Assembly: GCA_016715825.1 (NCBI GenBank)
Contig: JADJXO010000002.1
Location: forward strand, 248,001 to 312,000
DNA from: Nitrospira sp.
GTDB lineage: Bacteria; Nitrospirota; Nitrospiria; Nitrospirales; Nitrospiraceae
DNA: 64,000 nt
Direction of reading: 5' to 3'
Part shown: piece by piece, positions 52,318-62,594 of the stretch
Position numbering within the stretch: position 1 is the first letter of the stretch
Layout of the letters: each line of letters begins with the position of its first letter
Made by a program: the position numbers and the translations under genes
The notes under the pieces: generated by a model
Told to the model about the DNA's origin: nothing
What the model saw: the letters and a program-made list of their open reading frames with translations, nothing else
The model's database searches: none

Positions 52318-55300
52318 ATGACGAACTATCGCCCAGGACTCAGTGGCCGCATCGCTGCCCTCTTCATCGACAGTAAGCTCACGCCGCTCATCATGGTCGG
52401 TGTGTTGGTGCTGGGCCTGTTTGCGGTGATCGGCACTCCTCGTGAGGAGGAGCCGCAGATCGTGGTGCCGATGGCCGATGTTTGGTTGCCATTTCCTGGT
52501 GCCTCGGCCAAAGTCGTCGAAGAGCAACTCACCAAGCCGTTTGAGCGGAAACTCTCCGAGATCAAAGGCGTCGAATACGTCTATTCCATTTCACGCCCCG
52601 GTGGTGCGCTGATCATCGTCCGCTTCTACGTCGGGCAGCCGATGGAGCAGAGTCTGGTCGATCTCTACGACAAACTCATGTCGAACCAAGATCTGTTACC
52701 GCCGGGTGCCGAACCGTTTCTGGTCAAGCCGAAGGATGTGAATGACGTTCCGATCGTCACATTCACCCTCTCCAGTGAGCGGTATGGAGACTTTGAGCTT
52801 CATAGCCTCGCGGAACAGGTCCTAGAGGAAGTCAAGAAGGTCTCCGGCACATCGGCCGGGTTTATCGTCGGCGGGCGGCCGCGTGAACTCGGGATTCAAA
52901 TAGACCCGACTCGCCTGAAGGCGTATGGACTCACGCCCTTGCAAGTTGCGAACGTGGTCCGTGGGGAGCATAGCGCGTTGTCGACGGGTCGCTTTGACAG
53001 CCGCAATCAAAGTGTCCTCGTGGAGACCGGCCGCTTCATCCGGTCGCGGGACGATCTGGAAAGCTTAGTCGTCGGTGTCAGCGGGCAGCGACCGGTCTAT
53101 CTTCGTCAAGTGGCAGAGGTGACCGACGGCCCAGCGGAAGCGACGAGCTATGTCTGGCACGGTCTTGGCGCTGGAGGTACCCGTGAAACGTCGGACGTGA
53201 AGCGTGAAGCGGAGCCTACGAACGACACTGCACGAGATACGCTTCACGAATTTCCCGCGGTCACGGTGGCAATCGCGAAGCAGGTTGGTGTGAATGCCGT
53301 GACCGTCGCCGCCGATGTGATCCGCAAAGTGGATGAAATGAAAGGCCTCGTCATTCCATCGGATGTGCACGTGACCGTCACTCGTGACTATGGTGAGACG
53401 GCTCAGGAAAAGGCCAATGAATTGCTGTGGCATCTGCTTATCGCCGTCGTGGCGGTGGTCACCTTCCTCGGCGTCGCCTTGGGGCTACGGCCGGCCCTCG
53501 TCGTGTCGATTGCAATCCCACTGACCTTGGCACTCACCTTGTTCACCTCGATGATGATTGGATACACCATCAACCGCGTCACGCTGTTTGCCCTAATCTT
53601 TTCGATCGGTATTCTCGTGGATGATGCGATTGTCGTCGTCGAAAACACCTACCGGCATCTGAAATTGCGCCATACGTCGCATCACGAAGCCTCCATTATG
53701 GCGGTGGATGAAGTCGGGAATCCTACCATCCTGGCGACATTCACCGTCATTGCCGCACTCCTACCGATGGCCTTCGTCTCCGGCTTGATGGGCCCCTACA
53801 TGAGACCGATTCCCGTCAACGCCTCCATCGCCATGTTTTTTTCGCTTCTCGTCGCGTTCGTCGTGATTCCCTGGTTCTGCCAGACCTGTTATCGCCCAGG
53901 AGCCGTCGTGGCCGGTGTCGACCATGAGGGGGACGAACGAGGATTCACAGCTCGCATCTATCGAAGCATCGTGTCTCCGTTACTGGCCTATCCCCTTCTG
54001 GCCTATACGTTTCTCGGGGTGGTCGGCCTGTTGCTCGTGGGATCGACCCTGTTGTTCTACACGCGTCATGTCGTCGTCAAAATGCTTCCGTTCGATAATA
54101 AGAGTGAAATCCAGCTGGTGGTTGATATGCCGGAGGGAACGACACTCGAAGAGACCGCTCGTGTGACGCAGGCATTGACCCGCTATGTCAGGACCATTCC
54201 CGAGGTTCGAGACTATCAGGCCTATGTCGGCACGGCGTCGCCTTTTAACTTCAGCGGGTTGGTCCGTCACTATTACTTGCGGGAACTCCCTCACGAAGCG
54301 GATATCCAGATCAATCTCGTCGCGAAGCACGAGCGGGACGCCCAAAGTCATGAAATTGCACAGCGGATCCGGCCATCTGTGCACGAGATCGCTCGGGAGT
54401 TTGGTGCGAACGTCAAGATCGTCGAAGTGCCTCCCGGCCCCCCTGTGCAGTCGGTGCTCGTGGCGGAGGTGTACGGTCCCGATTACAACAGACAGCTTGC
54501 GGTGGCCCGTGAGGTGCGGACCTTGTTCGAACACACGTCCGGAGTAGTGGATGTGGATGACTATATTGAAGAGGAGCAGGCAAAATATGTCTTCACGGTG
54601 GATCGAGCAAAGGCCGCCCTCGCCGGGATTTCCAGCCAGGACATCGTCCATACCCTCCGGATGGCGCTCCAGGGAGCCAAGGTTGGGTTGGTCCATATCC
54701 CTCAGGAGAAGAGTCCGGTTCAAATCGTGTTGCGCCTCCCGCTTGCTGAGCGGACGGGCTTGGAGCACCTGGGAGAGATCGGGATGCGCACGAACACAGG
54801 CGGCATCGTCCAACTATCCGAACTGCTTACCATCGAGCAGACGGTCCAGGACAAGGCGATCTACCATAAGAATCAGAAGCCGGTGGTCTATGTGCTTGCC
54901 GATGTCGGCGGTCCCGGAGCGGAGCAAGCTGAGAGTCCGGTCTATGGCGTGCTCGGAGTCGGAAAAAAGTTGGAAGAGCTTCCGACCTGAGGAAGGCTAT
55001 CAGATCGAACAATACTACACTTCGCAGCCTTGGTCGGAAGAGAAGCTTGCCATGAAATGGGACGGCGAGTGGCACATTACCTATGAAACGTTCCGTGACA
55101 TGGGGATTGCCTTTGCTGTGGCTATGTTGTTGATCTATTTGTTGATTGTCGGACAGTTCCAATCCTTCATCACCCCGCTGATCATCATGGCCCCGATCCC
55201 ACTGACGCTGATCGGCATTCTGCCGGGACACTGGCTGACCGGATCGTACTTCACCGCCACCTCGATGATCGGATTCATCGCGCTGGCGGGTATCATCGTG

Positions 55301-55654
55301 AGGAATTCCATCCTCCTCGTCGATTTCATCCAACTTCAAGAACGAGCAGGGGTATCCTTGTCGGAAGCCGTGATCACAGCCGGAGCCATCCGGACCCGCC
55401 CCATCCTACTGACCGCCGCAGCCCTGATGGTGGGTGCCTTTGTCATCATTCTCGACCCGATCTTCCAAGGGTTGGCCGTCTCCTTGCTGTTCGGGGTCGG
55501 GGCGTCCACGCTCCTGACCCTCGTCGTCATTCCTGTGCTCTACTACCATATGATGGGGAGGTCGGCAGGTCCGAATCCTGCCGATGGTTGCGGGGCCATA
55601 GGAAGCGAAGATGCCAACTCTCACGGGAAATCTTCACAGGCAGTCTCCGCCTAA
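52318..55654 (+). pseudogene. RND efflux pump inner-membrane subunit, split by a frameshift
   Basis: An AcrB/CusA-like proton-driven pump of about 1110 residues. The first 890 residues are in one frame (52318-54990), with PFERKLSEIKGVEYVYS and the helix-4 region FALIFSIGILVDDAIVVVEN. The remainder, starting EEGYQIEQYYTSQPW and containing GFIALAGIIVRNSIL, continues in the +1 frame to 55654. The shift lies at about 54985-54990, where removing a single T restores LPTEEGYQ. Without correction the product would lack the last six helices. It could be a genuine pseudogene or a sequencing error. A 25-residue insert is encoded near 53160-53260. Confidence 0.85.
53196..53248. repeat. palindromic repeat inserted inside the pump gene
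   Basis: CGTGAAGC at 53203-53210 is repeated inverted as GCTTCACG at 53241-53248; an overlapping copy begins at 53196. It is in frame and encodes a polar stretch (TRETSDVKREAEPTNDTARD) at a point where RND pumps normally have only a short loop. Confidence 0.6.
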
Positions 55655-55801
55655 TTCTGTCGTAACCCTGTGATCGTCTCCTGGGAAACTCTCTTCCGAA
55701 TCAGTACAGAAGGTACCCTCTCATGATGAAGCCTGTCAAAGCAGTTAACCTGGCTACCCTCTAACTCCGTTACCGGTAATGTTTGGATCAGCAACAGAGC
55801 C

Positions 55802-55818
55802 ACACCCTAGTAGGGTGT
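55802..55818. promoter_or_regulatory. short dyad, possible operator
   Basis: ACACCCTA and TAGGGTGT flank a single G. The dyad lies just downstream of the LuxR-type gene. A related TAGTAGGG occurs near 56731 in its upstream region. It could be a terminator stem or a regulator site; there is no U-run. Confidence 0.3.
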
Positions 55819-55879
55819 ACAGCATTCGACTTCGAATGGTGATACCAAGAAAGAGTTTGGAGTGATTCCAGTTAGTCGG

Positions 55880-56569
55880 TCAGACCTGTGTGGAGCGGAT
55901 ATGATGCGCATGGACCAAGAGTTTCTGTCGATTGGGAACACCGACCTTGTCGAAAATACTGGTTAAATGATGACGGACTGTGTTGTCAGAGATAGACATC
56001 TGGTTCGCGATGTCCTTGTTCGACAGCCCCTGACCAACCAATCTGATCACCTCTCGCTCGCGCTGGGTCAATTCAGCAGGCCAGACTGCGGGGCCAGGTT
56101 TTGTAGAGGCTGTGTTCCCGACGACACTTGTCGGGGTTGCGAACTTTCCCACATCACCCTCCACGGGGTTAGCATGAGGGCCAACGGGTAATAGCGCTTC
56201 AATGGCTGCGAGCACAACCGTCGGGGGTTGAATCTTCAGGATTACAGCATCAACCCCGTAATCCACAGCTTCGCGCGTGCTCTCCTTGTCCTCGAATCCG
56301 CTCAACAGCATAATTTTTGACAGAGGGGCAGCTTCTCTTAAATGTCTGATCGTACCGAGCGTGTCCCGTTCAGTCTCCATGTCAAGAATAATTACGTCGG
56401 GACGGTTTTCTGGGAGTATGACTGCTGGCGTCATCCGTTGATGTTGATGCACTACGACCCGCAGATGCTCCGTTCTTTTACTCTCGAACATCTTCTGCAA
56501 TCCGAGCAACAGAAGATGATGCCGACTAACGATAGCTACGGTAAGGGTGGGAACTGCGGAATTCGTCAT
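55880..56569 (-). CDS. LuxR/NarL-family response regulator
   Basis: A 229-residue regulator. The receiver (1-~125) has the phospho-acceptor Asp in VIILDMETE and the conserved Lys in VILKIQPP. The C-terminal LuxR helix-turn-helix is LTQREREVIRLVGQGLSNKD with ISDNTVRHHLTSIFDKV. The ATG at 56569 follows AGGAAA. It is divergent from the exopolysaccharide operon and is the likely local regulator. No kinase is adjacent. Confidence 0.9.
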   Translation of the reverse strand: MTNSAVPTLTVAIVSRHHLLLLGLQKMFESKRTEHLRVVVHQHQRMTPAVILPENRPDVIILDMETERDTLGTIRHLREAAPLSKIMLLSGFEDKESTREAVDYGVDAVILKIQPPTVVLAAIEALLPVGPHANPVEGDVGKFATPTSVVGNTASTKPGPAVWPAELTQREREVIRLVGQGLSNKDIANQMSISDNTVRHHLTSIFDKVGVPNRQKLLVHAHHIRSTQV

Positions 56570-57150
56570 GGTGTTTCCTATCAATCTCACATGTCAGGAC
56601 GTGAGGTTGTCAGTGAGGAGAGGCTTCCAAATATAGGGCGTAACTCGGTCATGAGATAAGATCTGATTCTCTGGGCCTTGTTCGCTAGCCGTGATTCTAC
56701 GCGATGGCAGATCCAGCCCTTATTACACAAACATAGTAGGGCTCCATCAGGCACGACCTAGTATTTACTGGATGGGTACAAGTGAATCTACCATAGATAG
56801 ATCCATATGGTCGAGCTAAATAGCATTAGAATCTAATCTTGTCCGGTGCCTAATGCCATCACGCTTTCGTATAGGTCGATAGGTGCTATCGTCTCTCTGT
56901 ATGTGGTTAGGCTATCCGGTTGAGATCTTGATCCATGCTCCCGTGCGTAGATAGTTGGTGCGAGTACAAGGAGAACGTTTCATTTGTGATTAACATAAGT
57001 AATTGTTATACATACTTAAAATAAATATCATGATTACATGTCCATAGGCGAAATGAACCGACTTGTGCGGACGAATGTGCTGGTGGGGGAGGCACAAGAA
57101 TTATACATTCGGCCCATGGTCCATGAAGGTAGTCTCTGGCATAAATGGGG
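56570..57150. other. long leader/intergenic region upstream of the exopolysaccharide operon
   Basis: This stretch has no supported gene. It becomes very AT-rich at 56985-57036 (TTGTTATACATACTTAAAAT), which probably holds the operon promoter, and continues as an untranslated leader to the terminator at 57151. Confidence 0.5.
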
Positions 57151-57186
57151 CTGTATGGATCTATGTGTAGAACCATACAGTTTTTT
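57151..57186 (+). terminator. intrinsic terminator in the exopolysaccharide leader
   Basis: CTGTATGG (57151-57158) pairs with CCATACAG (57173-57180); after one A-A mismatch an inner TCTA/TAGA stem closes a TGTG loop. Six T residues follow at once (57181-57186). It lies about 60 bases before the NusG-paralogue start, so it precedes the operon rather than ending a gene. Confidence 0.85.
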
Positions 57187-57248
57187 AGCCCTGGTACCGA
57201 ATAAGCTAGGTGGTCGAAGCAATAGACTGGGACCAATGGGGCGAAGCT

Positions 57249-57797
57249 ATGCGTACCAGCTATCAAGAAATGCAGATGATGAGGCAAGAAGAGGCCCCAG
57301 CGGTCGAGGCAGAGCTACGATGGTATGCCCTTCATACACACTGCCACCAAGAGAAGCAGGTTCGAGACCGACTGCTGGCAGCAGGGATAGAGCCGTTTCT
57401 GCCGGTCACCAGACAATATCGTCAATGGTCTGACCGGAAAGTGTGGACGGTATCACCTCTTTTTCGTGGATACTGCTTCGCTAGGTTCGGATTAGATCGG
57501 AGCTTAGCCATTCGCAAGACACCGGGTGTCGCTCGTATTGTTGGCATCATGAAACCAGAACCCATCCGACCCGAAGAGATCATAGCTCTTCAGCAGATCG
57601 TCTCATCTGATCGCCCAATTGAACCTTGTGATTATCTCGTCGAAGGAATTTCGGTTGAAGTAGTACGGGGCCCCCTTGCTGGACTCAGGGGAGAATTCGT
57701 AAGGAAGACCAAACAGCATGGGTTGGTGATTCGCGCGTCATGTATTCAGCAGGCGGCGCTCATTCATATCGAAGCTGACGAAGTCGTTCCCATCTAG
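57249..57797 (+). CDS. NusG-family transcription antiterminator (RfaH/UpxY type)
   Basis: A 182-residue specialised NusG paralogue. The NGN domain has RWYALHTHCHQEKQVRDRL and PLFRGYCFARF, and the C-terminal KOW domain has VEVVRGPLAGLRGEFVRK. As the first gene of a polysaccharide operon it most likely binds RNA polymerase and suppresses termination within it. ATG 57249 is preferred over the GTG at 57210; neither has a strong ribosome-binding site. The terminator just upstream is discussed under findings. Confidence 0.88.
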   Translation: MRTSYQEMQMMRQEEAPAVEAELRWYALHTHCHQEKQVRDRLLAAGIEPFLPVTRQYRQWSDRKVWTVSPLFRGYCFARFGLDRSLAIRKTPGVARIVGIMKPEPIRPEEIIALQQIVSSDRPIEPCDYLVEGISVEVVRGPLAGLRGEFVRKTKQHGLVIRASCIQQAALIHIEADEVVPI

Positions 57798-57865
57798 TGA
57801 GCCTGCCGCTCGCAAGATTCCCAAAGTATGTCCATGAAACTTTGTCCACAAAATGTTGAGAAGTT

Positions 57866-58150
57866 GTGATGTCTAAGTTGCATTTTCCCCAGGAGCATAT
57901 AAGAGCTGCGCTCGCAGAGGTAAGTGCCGGTCGTCCGGTCCGCGAGGTTTCCAGGAAACACGGGATCTCCCCAAATACTCTCTACCGGTGGCGGGCAAAG
58001 TTTGGTAATGCAAAGCAACTAGATGATAGAGAGAGGCTCCGTTCATTAGAGGAAGACTACCAACGACTGAAAAAACAATTCGCGGAGCTTGCGCTTGATT
58101 ACGCAGCGCTGCGGACTGCCTTGATCGAGGAGGCCAGGGGAGATTGTTAG
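57866..58150 (+). CDS. IS3-type OrfA-like helix-turn-helix protein
   Basis: A 94-residue protein. The helix-turn-helix REVSRKHGISPNTLYRWRAKFG and the following leucine-zipper-like coil (LRSLEEDYQRLKKQFAELALDY) match IS3-family OrfA (transposase_8). There is no OrfB, no terminal inverted repeat and no target duplication visible, so it is an orphan and may act as a regulator. It starts GTG-ATG at 57866/57869 with no clean ribosome-binding site. Confidence 0.75.
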   Translation: MMSKLHFPQEHIRAALAEVSAGRPVREVSRKHGISPNTLYRWRAKFGNAKQLDDRERLRSLEEDYQRLKKQFAELALDYAALRTALIEEARGDC

Positions 58151-58224
58151 AGAAGCACTGTTGTCCATGATATGCGTAACGGACTGACTCGCAAATATCA
58201 GTCCTCAAAAAGAAAGAGTTCCTC

Positions 58225-58851
58225 ATGGCGATTAGAGATAAATCTTGCACAGTACTTAGTTCGATTCTCCTCGTCGGCATAACACTCGGTGCGGTGGCAT
58301 GCGCCAATGAAAAGGTGACCTACAAAGTCGACCTGATTGAACCGTCTGATTTTTTTCTTGGACCGGAGGATGTGCTGAAAGTAACTGTGTGGAAAAGTCC
58401 TGATCTATCAGGCGAGATAACGATTCGTCCAGATGGCACGATCACCATGCCGTTGATCGGTGATGTTCCGGCTGCCGGACATACGGCCAATGTCCTAGCC
58501 CAACACATCAAGGAACGGCTTACAGAATACGTCTCATCACCAGTTGTCACTGTACAAGTAAAAGAAGTGAACAGCTATTTCATCTATGTGTTGGGAGAAG
58601 TAGTGAGGCCAGGCAAGTATCCGCTGAAGTCCTATGCCAATGTGATGCAGGGCATCTCGCTGGCCGGCGGCTTTGCCCCGTTTGCATCCAAGAACAAGAT
58701 CAAGGTATTGCGCAATGTCAGCACCGGTTCCGAAGGGCATGAGGAAAAGCGACAGATTGAAATTCCCGTGAGTTACACCGACATTCTAAAGGGCACCGCC
58801 GTGCCGGGAAACTTCATTCTGCAGAGCGGCGATGTCATTGTGGTGCCGTAA
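58225..58851 (+). CDS. polysaccharide export lipoprotein (Wza/XrtA-associated type)
   Basis: A 208-residue outer-membrane export protein. A lipobox GAVAC lies near residue 26. The poly-export domain has DVLKVTVWKSPDLSGE and IRPDGTITMPLIGDV, and SLBB-like segments YVLGEVVRPGKYPL and LQSGDVIVVP follow. It is shorter than E. coli Wza, as in exosortase-linked loci. The next gene starts directly at its stop codon. Confidence 0.9.
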   Translation: MAIRDKSCTVLSSILLVGITLGAVACANEKVTYKVDLIEPSDFFLGPEDVLKVTVWKSPDLSGEITIRPDGTITMPLIGDVPAAGHTANVLAQHIKERLTEYVSSPVVTVQVKEVNSYFIYVLGEVVRPGKYPLKSYANVMQGISLAGGFAPFASKNKIKVLRNVSTGSEGHEEKRQIEIPVSYTDILKGTAVPGNFILQSGDVIVVP

Positions 58852-60222
58852 TTGCGTACACGATGGCTGCTTGCGCCAATTGCAAGCATCACTCTTGGAC
58901 TAGGCGTTGGGTTATGGTCCCCAAGTCAAGCCCAGATCGGGGGCATGGGGGGCATGGGAGGCATGGGAGGAGGGGGTGGATCGATAGGAGCCATACCAGG
59001 GGCTAGTTTTGAGAGTGCGACGGATCCAAGTTCGATGCGAACGGCTAGTGGTTTCCATATTGTGCCAATGGTTACTGTTGGTCAGCGATATGACAGCAAC
59101 GTGTTTTTTGCGCCCAAGACTCCGGGGCTTGACCGAGACGATTTTGTCACAACCGTGAGTCCTCAGGCACGAGTCCTTTTTGGAGGCGATCTGGTCTCGC
59201 TGAACACACGAGTTGGAGCGATCGGTCAATTTTTTGCCAAGAACAGTGAATTGAATAACGTGGGCGCGAATGTAGGGCTGGTTGTTGACGCAAGTAAGTT
59301 CCTGGGTCAATTCTGGCCTGGGACTCGGTTTACCGTGGCGGACTCCTATGTTTTTACCCCAGAGCCACTCGCGTTCTTGACGGGGAATCTAGACACACAG
59401 GAAGTGAATCCACTCCTAAGAGGGTTTCAGGCTATTCGTGCAAATACACATAGCAACAGCGTCTCCGTAGCACTTGCGGTTCCCGTAAGTCAGAGCCTTG
59501 ACCTCACGGCTCGCTATCTGAACAGCCTTACGCATTTTGGCGAGCCAAAGATTCAACAAGAGGGTGTATTAGATGGTGCGTTACTGAACACCACATTCCA
59601 AACGTATGCGGTGGGGCTTGGGAAGAGGATTTCGTTGCAGGATACCGTGTCGGCATCGTTTTTAGGATCCAAGGCAGACTCCGGCAGTACGCAGTCCTTT
59701 TCAGGGTATGGTGGTTTCGTGGGGTGGGATCACATGTTTACTAAGAAAGTGACCTTGCGATCTACAGTAGGCGTTCAGAAGGTAAATGATAATTCTGGTT
59801 CAGGAAATTCCAGTATCGCACCTGGCGGTTCCCTGACCGTCTTCTGGAACGATACCGTAAGATCTTGGCGCCTTTCCTACAACGTGGGCCTCACACCGTC
59901 ATTGCAGTTCGTAGGGCGCCCAATTCTTACTCACGCAGTCAACTTCACGGTAACCCAACGAACGTTCATCGAGAATCTTTCGGCCTTTGTAGGTCTAAAT
60001 TATGGCCGAGGGAATGAATTGGGTGGAGGTAGTTCATCATCTTCATCGGAAATCTCATACACCTCGTATAGTGGATCCGGAGGGATGAGTTATAAGGTCA
60101 CGCCAAAGACGTACGTCGTTTTGATCTACAGCTATTCACGATTTAATAACAGATTTGGGTCACAAATATTTGAGTTAGACAGGAACCTAGCTCAGATATT
60201 TTTGACTCAGGCATTCTACTAA
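58852..60222 (+). CDS. outer-membrane beta-barrel protein of the polysaccharide locus
   Basis: A 456-residue exported protein (TTG start abutting the previous stop). The signal ends near PSQAQIGG, followed by a Gly/Met-rich segment GGMGGMGGMGGGGG, then amphipathic beta strands to the C terminus (FLTQAFY). It resembles XrtA/PEP-CTERM-associated outer-membrane barrels. It probably forms the exit channel for the polymer with the Wza-like lipoprotein. Confidence 0.75.
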   Translation: MRTRWLLAPIASITLGLGVGLWSPSQAQIGGMGGMGGMGGGGGSIGAIPGASFESATDPSSMRTASGFHIVPMVTVGQRYDSNVFFAPKTPGLDRDDFVTTVSPQARVLFGGDLVSLNTRVGAIGQFFAKNSELNNVGANVGLVVDASKFLGQFWPGTRFTVADSYVFTPEPLAFLTGNLDTQEVNPLLRGFQAIRANTHSNSVSVALAVPVSQSLDLTARYLNSLTHFGEPKIQQEGVLDGALLNTTFQTYAVGLGKRISLQDTVSASFLGSKADSGSTQSFSGYGGFVGWDHMFTKKVTLRSTVGVQKVNDNSGSGNSSIAPGGSLTVFWNDTVRSWRLSYNVGLTPSLQFVGRPILTHAVNFTVTQRTFIENLSAFVGLNYGRGNELGGGSSSSSSEISYTSYSGSGGMSYKVTPKTYVVLIYSYSRFNNRFGSQIFELDRNLAQIFLTQAFY

Positions 60223-60248
60223 AAACTCCTTCACTTAAGGTCTAGATC

Positions 60249-62594
60249 ATGATGCGATCGCTGACACAAGAAGATCTGCTGTTAATACTAGCTAAGAGAA
60301 AATGGTGGATCCTGACTTGCGTGGTGGTCTGTGTTCCTCTGGCCTATGGATCGTGGAAATGGTTTCCGAAGACCTATAGATCCTCTGTTGTCATGACGGT
60401 TGATAGTCCAAAAGTCGCAAAGGATTACGTGAAAGGTTTAGGAGGACCAGAGGGACGAGGCCTGGACGACCAAGCAGCTATTGCCATGCAACAGGTCACG
60501 TTGGCCCTTACGAACAAGTCAGTATTACTCCCCATCATTGAGAAGATTAAGCCCTATCCAGTCAGTGGAGGTGCGCCAGCGGAGTCTTCGATCAATCGCC
60601 TTCGCAAGGACATCACGCTCTCAAGATCCAAGGATGGAATTGGCATTGCGATTTCCTATGTGCACTTTGATCCTCTGATAGCTCAAGGCGTTCTGGCTCT
60701 TTTGCCGGTTATGCTGCAGGAGGACAATGCGAAACGCCGTGAAGGACTCATTGAGACAACCGCGAAATTCCTATCCAGCGAACTTGAGCGAGTAAAGGGG
60801 GAGCTTGAGGCGAAGGAACACACGATCTCAGAATTTAAGAAGGCTCATACGGGTGAATTACCAGCACAATTGGATGCCAACTTGCGCAGCCTCGATCGAT
60901 TGCAGGCTGACCTTACCAGTACCACTGAGTCACTGAATAAAGCAGGAGAACGGCTTACTGCCTTAGAGAGAGCCATCAGGGAATTCTCTAGTCTCGAGTC
61001 GACGGAGGTGCTTTCGATTGAGGGAGCTAGCCGTCGGATAAATATCTCAAAGCCTGTCGAGCCCCGTCGTGCGCGATTAGCAGAGTTGAAGAAAAACCTA
61101 AACGAACTTCTGGTCATCTATAAGGACACGTACCCGGATGTGGTGCACCTTCGAGAAGAAATTCGCAGGCTGGAATCGGCACTCGTACTGTCAGATAAGG
61201 ATCAACCAACGGTGGTCGAGCCTGGTAACGGAGAGGCGGCAGGGGAGAACGAGAGCGCCCGTCGAGAAATCCGTAAAGCAAGCGATCCTTTCTTGATCGA
61301 ACTAAAAAAGGAGCATGATGCAGTAAGGAGTGAAATTGCGTTCCTCAGGCAGAAACAAGCCAATACAGTTCAGCAGATTAGGGTACTGGAAACCCATGTC
61401 GCCCGTACGCCGGCTGCTGAACAGGGGCTTGCAGTTCTAGTTCGAGACTATGAAAATCTCCAGAAGGGGTATCAATCTCTTCTTGATAAGCGAACAAATG
61501 CACAAATTATTGAAAACTATGAGACCCGTCAGTTCGGTGAACAGTACCGAATCATCGAACCGGCTAACTTTCCTTCATCCCCGGAGCCTCCGACACTCCT
61601 ACATTTCCTCCTCGGTGGACTTGGAGCGGGGTGTGCTCTAGGTTTTGGAGGAGCTGTTGGACTAGAGCTTCTCAAGAGGGGCTTCCACCGGCCTGAGGAA
61701 ATCGAAAGCCTGCTTGGCCTTCCCGTTCTCGCGTCGATACCTCCTTTTACGGCAGGGATGACAGGAATGCGCTCAATCCGCTCACAGGCGCTACTTACAG
61801 GGCCCAAGAGCGGCGCTGGAACCTCTGGAAGTGCCGCAGACTATTATGAGTACGGAAAAAACGGGAAACGTACGAACTCCGGTAGCAAGCGCGCCGCAGA
61901 CACAGGCCTGCCCGCTAATATGCAGTTGATCGCAAAGTGGGCGCCACAGACTATAATTGCAGAGCAATATCGAGTGGCCTCTACGCGATTCCTATTGAAG
62001 ACGGCTGAAAAGGAGAAAGTGGTCACTCTTATCACCAGCAGTACCATGGGTGAGGGAAAAACGACCACGGCAGTCAATCTTGCCTACATTCTAGCCCATG
62101 ACCTGAAGAAATCTACTCTCTTGATCGACTGTGATTTCAAGCGGCCTATGGTCCACGAATATGCGGAAATTTCGATGGAGCCTGGTCTCAGTGAGGCAGA
62201 GCAGGGAAAGGAAGTTCTTGAACATTGTCTTCATCACTATGAAAACATCCCGCTGTCGATCTTGCCATGTGGTAATGCCAAGGGGAGACCGGCCAGTATT
62301 TTAGGGATTCAGTACGTGAAGCAGGTCTTGCCGCAGCTAAAAACCCGCTATGACCATGTCATTTTAGATGGACCGCCTGCGTTGGTCCTGGCAGACGCCA
62401 ATGTTCTTAGTAGCATGGCGGATCAGGTGATCTTCGTCGTGCGAGCTGGTTTGACGAGCCAGGACATGGCACGCAAAGCAGTGAGACATCTTGGTGTCGA
62501 GAGCGACACCGGCGGAGTTGTCTTGACGCATGTCGAGATGGACTATACCCCCTATCTCTCCTATGAGAACCACTATGCCGCTAAGAACAGTTGA
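60249..62594 (+). CDS. Wzc-type chain-length determinant and tyrosine autokinase
   Basis: A 781-residue inner-membrane protein. The Wzz domain has transmembrane segments near residues 20-40 and ~450-470 with a long periplasmic coiled coil between. The cytoplasmic BY-kinase domain has Walker A STMGEGKTTTA and Walker A' LLIDCDFKRP. The tyrosine-rich C terminus (YTPYLSYENHY) is the autophosphorylation cluster. It controls chain length and export of the polysaccharide. Confidence 0.92.
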   Translation: MMRSLTQEDLLLILAKRKWWILTCVVVCVPLAYGSWKWFPKTYRSSVVMTVDSPKVAKDYVKGLGGPEGRGLDDQAAIAMQQVTLALTNKSVLLPIIEKIKPYPVSGGAPAESSINRLRKDITLSRSKDGIGIAISYVHFDPLIAQGVLALLPVMLQEDNAKRREGLIETTAKFLSSELERVKGELEAKEHTISEFKKAHTGELPAQLDANLRSLDRLQADLTSTTESLNKAGERLTALERAIREFSSLESTEVLSIEGASRRINISKPVEPRRARLAELKKNLNELLVIYKDTYPDVVHLREEIRRLESALVLSDKDQPTVVEPGNGEAAGENESARREIRKASDPFLIELKKEHDAVRSEIAFLRQKQANTVQQIRVLETHVARTPAAEQGLAVLVRDYENLQKGYQSLLDKRTNAQIIENYETRQFGEQYRIIEPANFPSSPEPPTLLHFLLGGLGAGCALGFGGAVGLELLKRGFHRPEEIESLLGLPVLASIPPFTAGMTGMRSIRSQALLTGPKSGAGTSGSAADYYEYGKNGKRTNSGSKRAADTGLPANMQLIAKWAPQTIIAEQYRVASTRFLLKTAEKEKVVTLITSSTMGEGKTTTAVNLAYILAHDLKKSTLLIDCDFKRPMVHEYAEISMEPGLSEAEQGKEVLEHCLHHYENIPLSILPCGNAKGRPASILGIQYVKQVLPQLKTRYDHVILDGPPALVLADANVLSSMADQVIFVVRAGLTSQDMARKAVRHLGVESDTGGVVLTHVEMDYTPYLSYENHYAAKNS

